From contig CM077149.1 in assembly GCA_039583875.1 (NCBI GenBank), positions 155,524,249 through 155,588,248 of the forward strand: a stretch of DNA of 64,000 bases, in the 5' to 3' direction. Made by a program: the position numbers and the translations under genes. The stretch is from Platanthera guangdongensis. Lineage: Eukaryota > Streptophyta > Magnoliopsida > Asparagales > Orchidaceae. Below the pieces are notes generated by a model, which worked only from the letters and a program-made list of their open reading frames with translations, was not told the origin of the DNA and ran no database searches. Below, piece after piece: positions 1 to 10,097 of the stretch (its first letter is position 1; each line of letters opens with the position of its first letter).

Positions 1-378
1 TAAATTAATTTGTTCAATATTAAAAAAAAATATATTTTTTAAAATGTATTGTGCCAAAATCTCGACCAATTACTTGTCATACACATGTATTATTTGTCTT
101 CATTTCAATTCTAATTTTCAATTCCCATTCCTCCAAAATAAACCGAGGCATATATTTCCCCGATCATTAATGGCAAGACTTTATTTAAATGCTTAGCATT
201 CATCTTCCACAGCCATTCATATCCTTCAATCTGAAAAAAGTGGGAGGAAAAAGCTGGAAAAAGAAAAACTTGGCACGTGATTGATGCTCTGTCCACTGTT
301 AGAGCCGCACACAATCTTACTCCCCACACCCACAGCTTTGCCTTTCACCATCGTCCTCTTTTCACTGCTGAAGCTGCC
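1..378 (+). promoter_or_regulatory. Upstream region of the LRR gene
   Basis: AT-rich DNA precedes the LRR gene and becomes CT-rich near the start codon. TATA-like runs lie at about 151-158 (TATATTTC) and 182-190 (TATTTAAAT). Either could serve a transcript starting around 200-220. No retroelement sequence is recognised here, so this looks like host 5' flank. The promoter assignment is inference. Confidence 0.3.
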
Positions 379-1668
379 ATGAGAAGCCTCACCTCTCATC
401 TCCACCTCCTCCTCCTCCTCCTCCTCCTCCTCTATGCGGCGGTGGAATCCATCACCTTCCCCGGCGACATTGCCTCCCTCAAGGAGGTGGTGGCTGCACT
501 TGACCACGCTTCCTTCCAGCCCGGCTCCTGTCTCGAATCGTGGGATTTCAACCTAGATCCCTGTCTCTCTGCTTTCGGACCTCACTTCACCTGCGGCCTC
601 CGCTGCGACGCCGCCTCCAACTCCACCGGCGGCCTGACATTCTCCCGCATAACCGAATTGTCCCTGGACTCCGCGGGCTACTCCGGCGTCCTCCTGCCCT
701 CCATCTGGTCACTCCCCTTCCTTCAATCCCTTGACTTGGCCGACAACCGACTCCACGGCAGCATACCCCCTCTTCCGCCCGCCGTCACTTCACTCCCGCC
801 TTTCCTCCGCAGAATCTCTTTCTCCCGTAACTGCCTCTCCGGCCCCATTCCCGTCTTCCCCATTTCCCCGGCCCTCGAAGAGCTCTACCTCGACGGAAAC
901 TACCTTTCCGGCCCCATGCACTCCCCACCCTTCCCCTCTCTCCGTCGCCTCGAGATCCAATCCAACAACCTCTCCGGCCAACTCCCCGACCTCCGCCTCC
1001 TCTCCAACCTCAACTTCCTCGACGCCAGCAACAACTTCCTCTCCGGCCTTTTCCCCACCGCGGCTCTCCCGCCATCCCTCTTCGAGCTCTCCATGCGCCG
1101 CAATCTCCTCGCCGGAGGCCTTCCCGGGACCGCCCTCGCCGCGCTTCCATCTCTACAGGTGCTGGATCTCAGCCACAATGCTCTATGCGGGCCGGTGCCT
1201 GCGGCGGCGTTCGAGCACGCGGCGCTCGAGCAGTTGGTTCTCGCCGGAAACGGATTCGAGTGGATGGAGCGGCCAGCAGACGGCGGCGCAGCCAGCCAGA
1301 TGGTGGCGCTGGACCTCAGCCACAATCGGGTCGGCGGAGTTTTACCCGACTTCATCGGCTCAATGCCTCGCCTCACCGCAGTGATTTTGGAGGACAACCG
1401 CTTCACCGGCCTAATTCCGGCACAGTATGCAATGCGGGCGGCAGGGCGCGGCGGCAGCGTGTTCCTGCCGTTCGAGCGGTTGTTACTGGGAGCGAACTAT
1501 CTGTATGGGCCGATACCGGGGCTGATGCAGGAAATGAAAGAGGGAACGGCGGTGGTGAGCCTCGCCGACAACTGCCTGTTTCGCTGCCCGGAAGAGCTGT
1601 TCTTCTGCGCCGGAGGGGAGCAGAAGCCGACAGGCATTTGTCGGGACTTGAACCCCATGATTCCTTGA
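379..1668 (+). CDS. Secreted leucine-rich-repeat protein (receptor-like, no kinase)
   Basis: The product is 429 residues and has no intron. I chose the ATG at 379, not the in-frame ATG at 277, because it puts a hydrophobic leader with a long leucine run (about residues 8-17) at the N terminus, as in a signal peptide. A cysteine-bearing LRR cap follows (about residues 25-80, with CLESWDF and HFTCGLRC). About ten plant extracellular-type repeats come next, with motifs such as LQSLDLADNRLHGSIP and LQVLDLSHNALCGPVP, then a cysteine-rich C-terminal cap (about residues 395-425). There is no transmembrane segment or kinase domain, so the predicted product is an apoplastic LRR protein, as in small receptor-like and PII-2-like families. 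The ligand is unknown. Codon use is strongly GC-ending, unlike the AT-rich flanks. The retroelement stack begins 186 bases after the stop, so the native 3' UTR or terminator may be displaced. Confidence 0.85.
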   Translation: MRSLTSHLHLLLLLLLLLYAAVESITFPGDIASLKEVVAALDHASFQPGSCLESWDFNLDPCLSAFGPHFTCGLRCDAASNSTGGLTFSRITELSLDSAGYSGVLLPSIWSLPFLQSLDLADNRLHGSIPPLPPAVTSLPPFLRRISFSRNCLSGPIPVFPISPALEELYLDGNYLSGPMHSPPFPSLRRLEIQSNNLSGQLPDLRLLSNLNFLDASNNFLSGLFPTAALPPSLFELSMRRNLLAGGLPGTALAALPSLQVLDLSHNALCGPVPAAAFEHAALEQLVLAGNGFEWMERPADGGAASQMVALDLSHNRVGGVLPDFIGSMPRLTAVILEDNRFTGLIPAQYAMRAAGRGGSVFLPFERLLLGANYLYGPIPGLMQEMKEGTAVVSLADNCLFRCPEELFFCAGGEQKPTGICRDLNPMIP

Positions 1669-1853
1669 GTCGCGAATATTGACAAGGAAAGCAGCTTGAT
1701 TGGGTGGCGCCATGTTAATGGTAATGTTACAAGCAGCTTGATGAACGGAGGTTCCATCTACTACTCCTATGGTGTAATTACAGCAAACAAACTCATTTTT
1801 CTGTGTCCGACAGTGTTGTTTGCCTTAATATTTCTCTTACCTAGTTACGCGTC

Positions 1854-2064
1854 TGTGTAATTAGAGGAGCAGTCATGTTGGGTAATTAGGCTATAAATAT
1901 GCCCTAATGTGTTGATTATGAGAAGTTTAATAAAGTTCTGCGGTTCTTCTTTGCCTCTCCTCTCCCCCTCTTTCTTATCTCCGGCCATTCCTCTTCTTTC
2001 TTGTCTCCTGCCGCCTCCTTTTCTTGGTCATTCCCTTATTTCTATTATCTCGTATCACGTTACG
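1854..2064 (+). repeat. X 5' LTR (5'-truncated)
   Basis: This sequence matches 50703-50921 along its length. A TATA box is at 1892-1899, followed by TTTAATAAAG and a CT-rich stretch. The start seen in the other copy (TGTAAGGGAGTGG) is absent here. Confidence 0.6.
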
Positions 2065-2523
2065 ACCTTCTCAAGAACGCCGCTGGAACTCGTCCTCTGT
2101 AGCGACATCACCGCCTTCTCCGGAGGTGATACCAGCACCTGCTGAGAGTACCAGCACTTCACCAGGCCGCGTCAACAGAAAGAAGCGTCAGGTCGACAGG
2201 AAACTTCCGGCATCTTCATCTCGTTGAGAACGACGGAGCAGCCCTGTTACCTTGCCGAAGTTATTAAAGACGCCATCATTTTCTTCCGCCCAGAACACCT
2301 GTTGAGAGATTTCCTTTTTGCTCCCAGAAAATAGATAGGACTTACATTCCTGAAAGAACAGCGATCAAGAACGTGGTGTCCGGCCATCTCGTCGGGGACA
2401 ACACAGAACGCTCACCGTGCGAGAAATCTCCCTCCCAGCCAACTAATTCCATCACGGGCACATCGCCGGAAATGGCAAACTCCCCAAAATCCACGGTCAA
2501 GAAGAGGAACGAAGAATTTCATT
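2065..2523 (+). other. X internal leader
   Basis: This non-repeated stretch lies between the X LTR and the insertion point of A. It has no convincing ORF or Met-tRNA primer-binding site. It probably holds the 5' leader and the start of the X gag region, but I recognise no domain. Confidence 0.35.
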
Positions 2524-2779
2524 GTTGAAAAATGAACCGACCGGCTACCATAAAGCCGTGAAGAAGTCTAAGTGTTAAAATGTACCTATTTATTTATCTT
2601 CTTGTTTTAATGCTAATCAATGCTTTGAGATGTTTTATATTCCTTGTAAACACCTATAAATTCAGATCTTGTATTAGTGAAATGTTAAGCAGAAAATGAA
2701 TAAATTGCCTTTGAAGCATGTCGTGGTTCCTCCTCCTCTATTTCTCCTGCATCATTATGAATGAGGTAAAATATTAATA
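2524..2779 (+). repeat. A 5' LTR
   Basis: The LTR starts TGTTGAAAAATG and ends ATTAATA. It contains a TATA box (2655-2662) and matches 16747-17001. Confidence 0.85.
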
Positions 2780-2780
2780 G

Positions 2781-2792
2781 TGGTATCAGAGC
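2781..2792 (+). other. A primer-binding site
   Basis: TGGTATCAGAGC is the complement of the initiator Met-tRNA 3' end and lies one base after the 5' LTR. Confidence 0.9.
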
Positions 2793-3348
2793 GTGATATC
2801 CTTCATTTCTATGCATTTGGCAATCATGGGCTCATCATCTACCAACACCGCCGCATGCCCGTCGCAGCACCTCCCCTTGTTTAATGGAGATCTATATGAC
2901 CATTGGACAGTCAAGATGGAGACTCTCCTTGAGTCACAAGATCTATGGCAGGTTGTTCAACATGGACCCAAACCCGATCCAAGAGAGAAAGTGAAAGGAG
3001 GAGAGGAAGCCATAATACCCAAAGGAGAAAAACAAAAGAACTCCTTGACACTGCGACTCATCTAACAAGTCGTCTCTGCCAACGTATTTTCGAGGATCAT
3101 GGGAACCAAGACAGTGCAACCTGCATGGGATACCCTCAAAGAGATCTACCAAGGTGATAGAAATGTAATCACTATCTGAAAAGTAAGCGTAAAGAGGCAG
3201 TTTGATTCCCTCTACATGAGAGAAGATGAATCAAATTTTGAGTTCATACCAAAACTCACAAACCTCACCAACAAACTGAGCAATCTTGGTGCACCAGTGC
3301 CCAAACGTGAAGTCGTGCTTAAAATCTTAAAAAGTTTACCAAAAACAT
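2793..3348 (+). pseudogene. A gag, 5' part (frameshifted)
   Basis: The first frame (2793-3065) shows the copia gag start, with PLFNGDLYDHWTVKMETLL. A frameshift near 3050 and several stops follow. The frame then recovers the C-terminal gag helix region (about 3190-3345), ending at LKILKSLPK, where B is inserted. The remaining gag codons continue after 7731 (TYDHIASAIEE), which shows that B landed inside this gene. Non-functional. Confidence 0.8.
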
Positions 3349-4594
3349 TGTTATTGTGATGCCTCCAAACCGGACCGGTCCAGCTGGACCGGTTCGGTTA
3401 TGTGTCTTGTTATATATATAACTTGCACAGAGAGGTAGTATCCCCCGATTCTTTTTCCAAAAACCTAACTGAGAGCGGACGGCGGCATCGAGCGGATCGG
3501 CGGCATCGGGAGCGGCGATCGGGAGAAATAAGAAGAGGCGAGCGGCGGGCTTTCTTCTCCGGCGACGGTTGGAGGATCTTGGCTCTTCTTCTCCGGCGGC
3601 AAGGAGGAAGAAGACGCGGCGGCATCGCGGCATCGCATCTTCGGGACGCTTCGGCTTTGGGAGAAGATCCGGCAGCGACATCGGGAGGGAGAAGTGGTGG
3701 CGTCGGGCATCGGACGCTTCTTCTCCGGCGACGATCGGCTTCGGGTGGTTCTTCTCCGGCGACGGCCGGCGGTTCCTGGGGTTTTCTTCTCCGGCGACAG
3801 CGGCGCAGCGGCAAGCCCGGTCTAGGGCTTCTTCTCCGGCGACAGCGGTGCAGCGGAAATTCCGATCTAGGGCTACGTAGGTCCGGCGATCCTTGGGATC
3901 CGGCAGTGGCAAGATCGGGCAGAGCCGGCTTCTTCTCCGGCATTCTTGGGCCGGCGGTTCTTCTCAGGCAGCAGCGGCGACAGATCTTGCAGGCGAGCGG
4001 TGGTTGACGGAGGTAGCGGAAGATTGATCGGAGTTCCGATCTAGTGCACGGCAGCGGCATCGGCTCCATCTCCGGCCAAGGAGAGGGGAGATCCACGGCA
4101 GCGGCGGGTGCAGGTTTCCATCTCCGGCGGCTCCGGCGATCCAGCGGCGGCGGCAACTTCGGCGGTGAAAGAAGGCATAAGGCTGCGGTTCCTTCATCTT
4201 GAAGAGGGCAGCGGCTTTCTTGGCCGGAGGGCAGCGACGCGTGGCAGAGGCGACGATCAGATTCAGATCCAGGCTGCGGATAGGGGAGTTTTCTTTGTTC
4301 TTCTGTTGTTCTTTATTTCATATTTTAGGTTAGTGTCGATCCGCTGAGGATCGTTGAGTGCCTGTGTTGTAATCGGATTTTGTTTTCGATTAGTGGATCC
4401 GGCGCGCTCTCCCCGTGGATGTAGGAGCTTAACTCCGAACCACGTATATCTCTTGTCGTCTGTGTGTTTTTTCTGTGTTTTGGAAACTCGAACTGTTGGA
4501 TTGGTGCGCGCCATTATTTGCTCAATATTTTTGCTTCCGTTGCTATTGTCCGCGACGAGTTCCGTACTCGCGGGCAGGTGCCATTTGCACAACA
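3349..4594 (+). repeat. B 5' LTR
   Basis: The LTR starts TGTTATTGTGATG and ends CACAACA. A TATATATATA box is at 3411-3420. The GC-rich first half repeats CTTCTCCGGCGAC-like units. The last third (GGCGCGCTCTCCCCGTGG onward) is shared with the LTR of C. Confidence 0.95.
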
Positions 4595-4596
4595 AT

Positions 4597-4608
4597 TGGT
4601 ATCAGAGG
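4597..4608 (+). other. B primer-binding site
   Basis: TGGTATCAGAGG matches the initiator Met-tRNA complement except for the last base. Confidence 0.8.
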
Positions 4609-4641
4609 GAGGTTCGACCTTCGGACTAGTGAGCAAATTCA

Positions 4642-6384
4642 ATGGCGGCCAAATTCGAGGTTCCAAAATACGATGGGCGGATCGATTTCGGTCTTTGGCA
4701 AAAGCGCATAAAGGCCGTACTCGTTCAGCAGGGTCTTCACAAGGCACTCCTTGGAAAGGAGAAGGCTAAGGTGAAAGACGACGACGAGTGGGATGAGCTA
4801 GACCTCAAGGCCATTAGCACCATACAACTGTGTTTGGCAGACGAGGTCATGTACAACGTTATCGAGGCGGAAACTACGGTGGACTTGTGGAGGAAGCTCG
4901 AGGAGCTCTACATGTCCAGGTCGCTCACGAACAAGCTGTACGTGAAGAAGCAGTTGTACAGCTTGAGGATGTCTGAGGGAACGCAGTTGTTGGACCATAT
5001 GAATGTGTTCAACAAGTTGGTATCCCAGTTGCGGAGTATGGATGTGAAGGTCGAGGAGGAAGATCAGGCTCTTCTCCTCTTGTCCTCACTCCCGAGGTCG
5101 TTCGATCATTTAGTTACCACCATGTTGTATGGGAAGGATACCCTTAAGATGGAGGAAGTGGTGACGATGCTTCTCTCTAATGAGAAGAGGAGCAGTTCCG
5201 GATCGAGTGCGAGCGAGGGTCTGCTCGTGAAGAGCAGAGACCCATCCCGAGGGAGATCGAGAGGGGGAGGCAAGGAGGATGATCGACCTAGGTCCAGGGG
5301 TAGGTGTTACTACTGCAAGGAGGAGGGGCATTGGAAGGCCAACTGCCCAGTGAGGAAACTCAAGGGCAAAGAATCTGTGCCTCAGCAGGCTGCAGTGGCA
5401 TCCGAGTGCGTGAGCGATGATGATGTTCTACACGTTTCACAAAGCCGAGACGTGGTAGTCGGGACCACAGATTCCTGGATCATGGATACAGGATGTTCGT
5501 TCCACATGTGCCCGAACATTGAATGGTTCTCCAGTATTAGGCACTGTGGAGGTGGTCGTGTTCGGATGGGGAACCGGTCAGAGTGCGAGATTTCTGGAGT
5601 CGGGAGCATCAGGATTAGGATGTTCGATGGAGTGGTTAGGACCCTCACCGACGTTCGGTATGTGCCCGAGTTGAGGAAGAGCTTGCTTTCTTTAGGCACT
5701 CTGGAGGCTGCCGGGTATTCTTATACCAGTAGCAGCGGGTATTTGGAGGTAAGGCGAGGCGCGCAGACAGTCTTGAGAGGAGAGCGTTCAGGATCGCTCT
5801 ATAGACTGATTGGCACCACGATTGCCAGGGGAGATGCGAGGAGAGAGGTCACACCGTCTCTCGAGCTACAGGATACGGTAGCGTATGCACTTCAGGCGAT
5901 CTTCTCAGATCGCGATTCCTTCGATAGAGCTTTAGAGAGCAGAGACCGTTCTCAGCGAAAAGCTAGGAAGGACCAGCGGAGGAGTGGGGCAGGATTCGTG
6001 GCAAGGGCGTGTGCACGGAGAGAGGACCTTGGCGGAGGTAGAATCTTCGCAGCCGTAGAGGATATGGGTAGAGAGTCATCTCAGGAGTACCCAGACACCG
6101 CGAGAGGAGCCATCAGGCTCAGAGGTCTCACCGAGGAACTTAGGATCACTCAGGAGAAGGTGGAGTTGCACAGTGAGAGTTCGAGTGCGATTCGTCTTGC
6201 AGTAGACCCGGTCTATCGTGCAAGGACGAAGCATGTCGACGTGCGTCACCGGGAGTTGAGGGAGTTCGCTCGAGGTGGAGGCGTGATGTTGCGGGAGATT
6301 CCTACGGAGGAATGCGTTGCGAGCGTGCGAGAGAAATCAGTGAGGCGAGTTAAGTTTGACTTAACTCAGACTGGTGCACGTTGA
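4642..6384 (+). CDS. Gag-protease fusion of deleted copia element B
   Basis: This intact 580-codon frame begins with copia Gag (about residues 1-200), very close to the Gag of C. A zinc knuckle (CYYCKEEGHWKANC, about residue 222) and an aspartic protease motif (DTGCSFHM, about residue 281) follow, then the region before integrase up to IGTTIARGD (about residue 390). Compared with C, integrase, most of RT including YVDD, and most of RNase H are missing. Short remnants remain: LQDTVAYAL, a piece equivalent to the RT start (FVARACARRED) and the RNase H tail (LRITQE...DPVYRARTKH). The RNase H aspartate in HCDS is HSES here. All deletions keep the frame. Particle-forming and protease activity is possible; polymerase activity is not. 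Confidence 0.85.
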   Translation: MAAKFEVPKYDGRIDFGLWQKRIKAVLVQQGLHKALLGKEKAKVKDDDEWDELDLKAISTIQLCLADEVMYNVIEAETTVDLWRKLEELYMSRSLTNKLYVKKQLYSLRMSEGTQLLDHMNVFNKLVSQLRSMDVKVEEEDQALLLLSSLPRSFDHLVTTMLYGKDTLKMEEVVTMLLSNEKRSSSGSSASEGLLVKSRDPSRGRSRGGGKEDDRPRSRGRCYYCKEEGHWKANCPVRKLKGKESVPQQAAVASECVSDDDVLHVSQSRDVVVGTTDSWIMDTGCSFHMCPNIEWFSSIRHCGGGRVRMGNRSECEISGVGSIRIRMFDGVVRTLTDVRYVPELRKSLLSLGTLEAAGYSYTSSSGYLEVRRGAQTVLRGERSGSLYRLIGTTIARGDARREVTPSLELQDTVAYALQAIFSDRDSFDRALESRDRSQRKARKDQRRSGAGFVARACARREDLGGGRIFAAVEDMGRESSQEYPDTARGAIRLRGLTEELRITQEKVELHSESSSAIRLAVDPVYRARTKHVDVRHRELREFARGGGVMLREIPTEECVASVREKSVRRVKFDLTQTGAR

Positions 6385-6479
6385 TCGTGTCGGCCCCAGG
6401 GAGGGGGGGCTTGTAGTCGCCAGTAGGGGTCTGTGTGTTTTAGGCGGTATTAGTGTTTGTGGAGCATCAAGGTGGAGAT

Positions 6480-7725
6480 TGTTATTGTGATGCCTCCAAA
6501 CCGGACCGGTCCAGCTGGACCGGTTCGGTTATGTGTCTTGTTATATATATAACTTGCACAGAGAGGTAGTATCCCCCGATTCTTTTTCCAAAAACCTAAC
6601 TGAGAGCGGACGGCGGCATCGAGCGGATCGGCGGCATCGGGAGCGGCGATCGGGAGAAATAAGAAGAGGCGAGCGGCGGGCTTTCTTCTCCGGCGACGGT
6701 TGGAGGATCTTGGCTCTTCTTCTCCGGCGGCAAGGAGGAAGAGGACGCGGCGGCATCGCGGCATCGCATCTTCGGGACGCTTCGGCTTTGGGAGAAGATC
6801 CGGCAGCGACATCGGGAGGGAGAAGTGGTGGCGTCGGGCATCGGACGCTTCTTCTCCGGCGACGATCGGCTTCGGGTGGTTCTTCTCCGGCGACGGCCGG
6901 CGGTTCCTGGGGTTTTCTTCTCCGGCGACAGCGGCGCAGCGGCAAGCCCGGTCTAGGGCTTCTTCTCCGGCGACAGCGGTGCAGCGGAAATTCCGATCTA
7001 GGGCTACGTAGGTCCGGCGATCCTTGGGATCCGGCAGTGGCAAGATCGGGCAGAGCCGGCTTCTTCTCCGGCATTCTTGGGCCGGCGGTTCTTCTCAGGC
7101 AGCAGCGGCGACAGATCTTGCAGGCGAGCGGTGGTTGACGGAGGCAGCGGAAGATTGATCGGAGTTCCGATCTAGTGCACGGCAGCGGCATCGGCTCCAT
7201 CTCCGGCCAAGGAGAGGGGAGATCCACGGCAGCGGCGGGTGCAGGTTTCCATCTCCGGCGGCTCCGGCGATCCAGCGGCGGCGGCAACTTCGGCGGTGAA
7301 AGAAGGCATAAGGCTGCGGTTCCTTCATCTTGAAGAGGGCAGCGGCTTTCTTGGCCGGAGGGCAGCGACGCGTGGCAGAGGCGACGATCAGATTCAGATC
7401 CAGGCTGCGGATAGGGGAGTTTTCTTTGTTCTTCTGTTGTTCTTTATTTCATATTTTAGGTTAGTGTCGATCCGCTGAGGATCGTTGAGTGCCTGTGTTG
7501 TAATCGGATTTTGTTTTCGATTAGTGGATCCGGCGCGCTCTCCCCGTGGATGTAGGAGCTTAACTCCGAACCACGTATATCTCTTGTCGTCTGTGTGTTT
7601 TTTATGTGTTTTGGAAACTCGAACTGTTGGATTGGTGCGCGCCATTATTTGCTCAATATTTTTGCTTCCGTTGCTATTGTCCGCGACGAGTTCCGTACTC
7701 GCGGGCAGGTGCCATTTGCACAACA
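6480..7725 (+). repeat. B 3' LTR
   Basis: This LTR is the same length as the 5' LTR and nearly identical to it. It is preceded by the purine tract AAGGTGGAGAT. TATA at 6542-6551. Confidence 0.95.
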
Positions 7726-7731
7726 AAACAT

Positions 7732-8210
7732 ATGATCACATTGCTTCTGCGATAGAGGAAAGAAATGACTTGGATACTCTATCTGTTAGTGCACTCATTG
7801 GGAAAATCCAATCCCACGAGGAACGTTTGAAACGACACTTACCTTCCATCAACCATGCACTGCAGACCAAGATGAATCTTGATAAGCAGCAACCTACTGA
7901 AAAGAAACTCGTGAACACAAATAAAAACAATGGGTTCCAAGGACAGCACTGGAAACAAATACCTCAAAACCAACAACAACAACAAAAACCTTTCACAGCC
8001 AAATGAAAACACCCAAGGCAATGGAGTATATTGTACTCCGTGCAAAAAAATCAAACCATGACATCTCAAAGTGCTATTTCAAGTGCAAGCGGTGTAAAAA
8101 ACCCACGCATTTTGACTGCGATTACTGGTTTAAAAACAAAGAAAATGCAAAGTTCTCAGAAAATGAAAAAGGAGAAAAAGAAAAAAAAAAGACTTTTCTT
8201 AACTTGTAGT
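7732..8210 (+). pseudogene. A gag, 3' part
   Basis: The A gag frame resumes after B (TYDHIASAIEERNDLDTLS) and carries a Gln-rich tail. A frame change near 8003 leads to a degenerate zinc knuckle (KCKRCKKPTHFDCDYWF) in which the usual CX2CX4HX4C spacing is broken. Non-functional. Confidence 0.75.
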
Positions 8211-8249
8211 GAGGAGACAAAATCCCGTGGTGAGTCCTCCAGGTAGCAC

Positions 8250-10097
8250 ATCGACTTAGGATGTTCCAACCATATGACGAATGACAAAAGCCTATTTGTC
8301 CAGCTCGATGAAAATGTCAAGTCTTCTGTGTACTTAGGAGATGACAATTCTAAACCAATTGAAGGTAAAGGCTGCATCATTGTCAAGGACCAAGAAGGAA
8401 GAAGCAAAGTCATTCGCTGATGTTCAATACGTTCCATCATTGGCTCAGAAACCTACTCAGTGTTGGTCAGATGGTGACCAATGATATACACTGGTTTTTA
8501 AAGCTAACACTTGCATAATTTTTGATTCTTGTGGCATCCAAGTGGCGACTACCAGAATGACAAGGAACAAGTTATTCTCCTTATCCCTGGAAGCACCACA
8601 GAACAGAGTTTTGGTCTCAATTGAGCAAACCTCAGACGACATCATGAAGTGGCACTACCGTCTGGGACACCTGAATTTTATCTCTATGCAGAACCTGTTC
8701 AAAAATAAGCTTGGAGGTGGATTACCTGAGCTTAAGGTTCATCATTGCCTATGTGACACCTGTGCAATGGGGAAATCACATCGACTGTCATTCCTGCATT
8801 CAACTCAGCGATGCTCAAAGCCTCTCGAGCTCCTTCACTGTGATCTCTGGGGGCCATCCTTAACCCCCACAACCGGGGCTAAAAAGTATTTTCTCTTAAT
8901 TTTTGACGACTTTACGAGATTTATGAGGATGTTCCTATTGGCCAAAAATCACAAACTTTGTCCAGTTTCATTGAATTCAAAAGGCAAATTGAGAAGGAAT
9001 TAGAGAGAAGCATCAAAGCTATCAGTAACGACAATGGTGGGGAATTCATCTCCCATGCTTTCAAGCACTTTTGCACTATACATGGAATTGGGCATGAGCT
9101 CACGACACCAGGAACGCTGCAACAAAATGGAGTCGTGGAGTGCAGAAATAGGACCATATTGGAGATGGCTCGATCCATGCTACTTCACAAGAACATGCCA
9201 AAACATTTTTGGTGTGAAGCCACAACCTTCGTTGTGCATGTACTGAACAGAGTACCAACAAAGGTAAATAAAAGCACAACTCCTTACGAAATGTTAAACA
9301 ACAAGAAACCATGAATGAGACACTTAAGAACCTTCGGAAGCGTAGCCTTTACACATGTGCTTAAACAAAAGAAAGATAAGTTAGATCAAACAGTCCTAAA
9401 ATGTGTGTTTTTGGGTTATTGTGAAAACAGAAAAACATACAGGTTGTTTGATCCAACAACCTAAAAACTAATCATTTCTAGAGATGTTGTCTTTCATGAG
9501 GAAGAAAGGTGGCCATGGGCATGAGACGAAGGAGTGAATCACACTTCCAGTAACACGGTTGAGTTCAATTCAAACCCCGTCCAAGTGTTACAAGATGATT
9601 CAGTCATTGAAGAAGAAAGCCTGTCCCAAGCTCCTGATTCTCCAGAATCATCACATGCCCAACAAACTCCATCTCTCCAGGAGATATATGACATCACCAA
9701 TATTGTTATGTTTCATAGCACTCCAACAAGTTATAAAGAAACAACAAATCAAGATGAATGAAAAAAGCCATGAATGAAGAAATAAGTATGTTTGAGAAGA
9801 ACAAAACCTGAACTTTAGTCCCTAGGCCATCTGACAAGTCAGTCATTAGCCTAAAATGGATTTTCAAGCTTAAGTGCGATGAGAAGGGAGACATAATCAA
9901 GCACAAGGCTCGTATTGTTGCCAAGGGATACGGTAAGACTTCTACTTGTCATAGCCGCCAACAACAACTACCCAATCTATCAACTAGATGTAAAATCTGT
10001 CTTCTTGAATGAGACATTATCCAAAGAAGTCTATGTCGAGCAACCTGAGGCGTACCAGAGAAGGGGGGAAGAAAACTCAGTCTACAAACTTCATAAG
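8250..10097 (+). pseudogene. A pol, 5' part (protease, integrase, start of RT)
   Basis: The protease motif near 8258 reads DLGCSNHMT, so the catalytic DTG/DSG is changed. The pre-integrase zinc region (WHYRLGHLNF) and integrase start lie at 8542-9003 (DLWGP). The integrase core is at 8958-9314 in a shifted frame (SNDNGGEF, then GVVECRNRT). RT starts near 9780 with KWIFKLKCDEKG and reaches YQLDVKSVFLN in another frame. The gene breaks at VYKLHK where C is inserted; the partner sequence starts at 15911. Multiple frameshifts and stops make it non-functional. Confidence 0.8.

Larger units (their letters stand above)
3349..7725 (+). mobile_element. Element B: young, internally deleted Ty1/copia element
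   Basis: Two 1246-bp LTRs (3349-4594 and 6480-7725) flank a short interior of 1885 bp. The TSD AAACAT is exact (3343-3348 and 7726-7731). I count three mismatches between the LTRs (near 3611, 4017 and 4471), about 0.24%, the lowest in the window. The interior encodes Gag and protease but lacks integrase and RT, so movement would have needed an autonomous partner. Element C is of the same lineage by its LTR ends, primer site and Gag. Confidence 0.95.

Noticed and set aside
731..1406. Overlapping ORFs on both strands inside the LRR gene
   Set aside because: They are shadows of the GC3-rich LRR coding frame, which has a clear signal peptide and repeats.
3410..4156. Long ORFs on both strands in the B LTRs (201-248 codons, also at 6541-7287)
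   Set aside because: They are Arg/Pro/Ser-rich readings of GC-rich short repeats, overlap in several frames, and are copied identically in the second LTR. No domain supports them.
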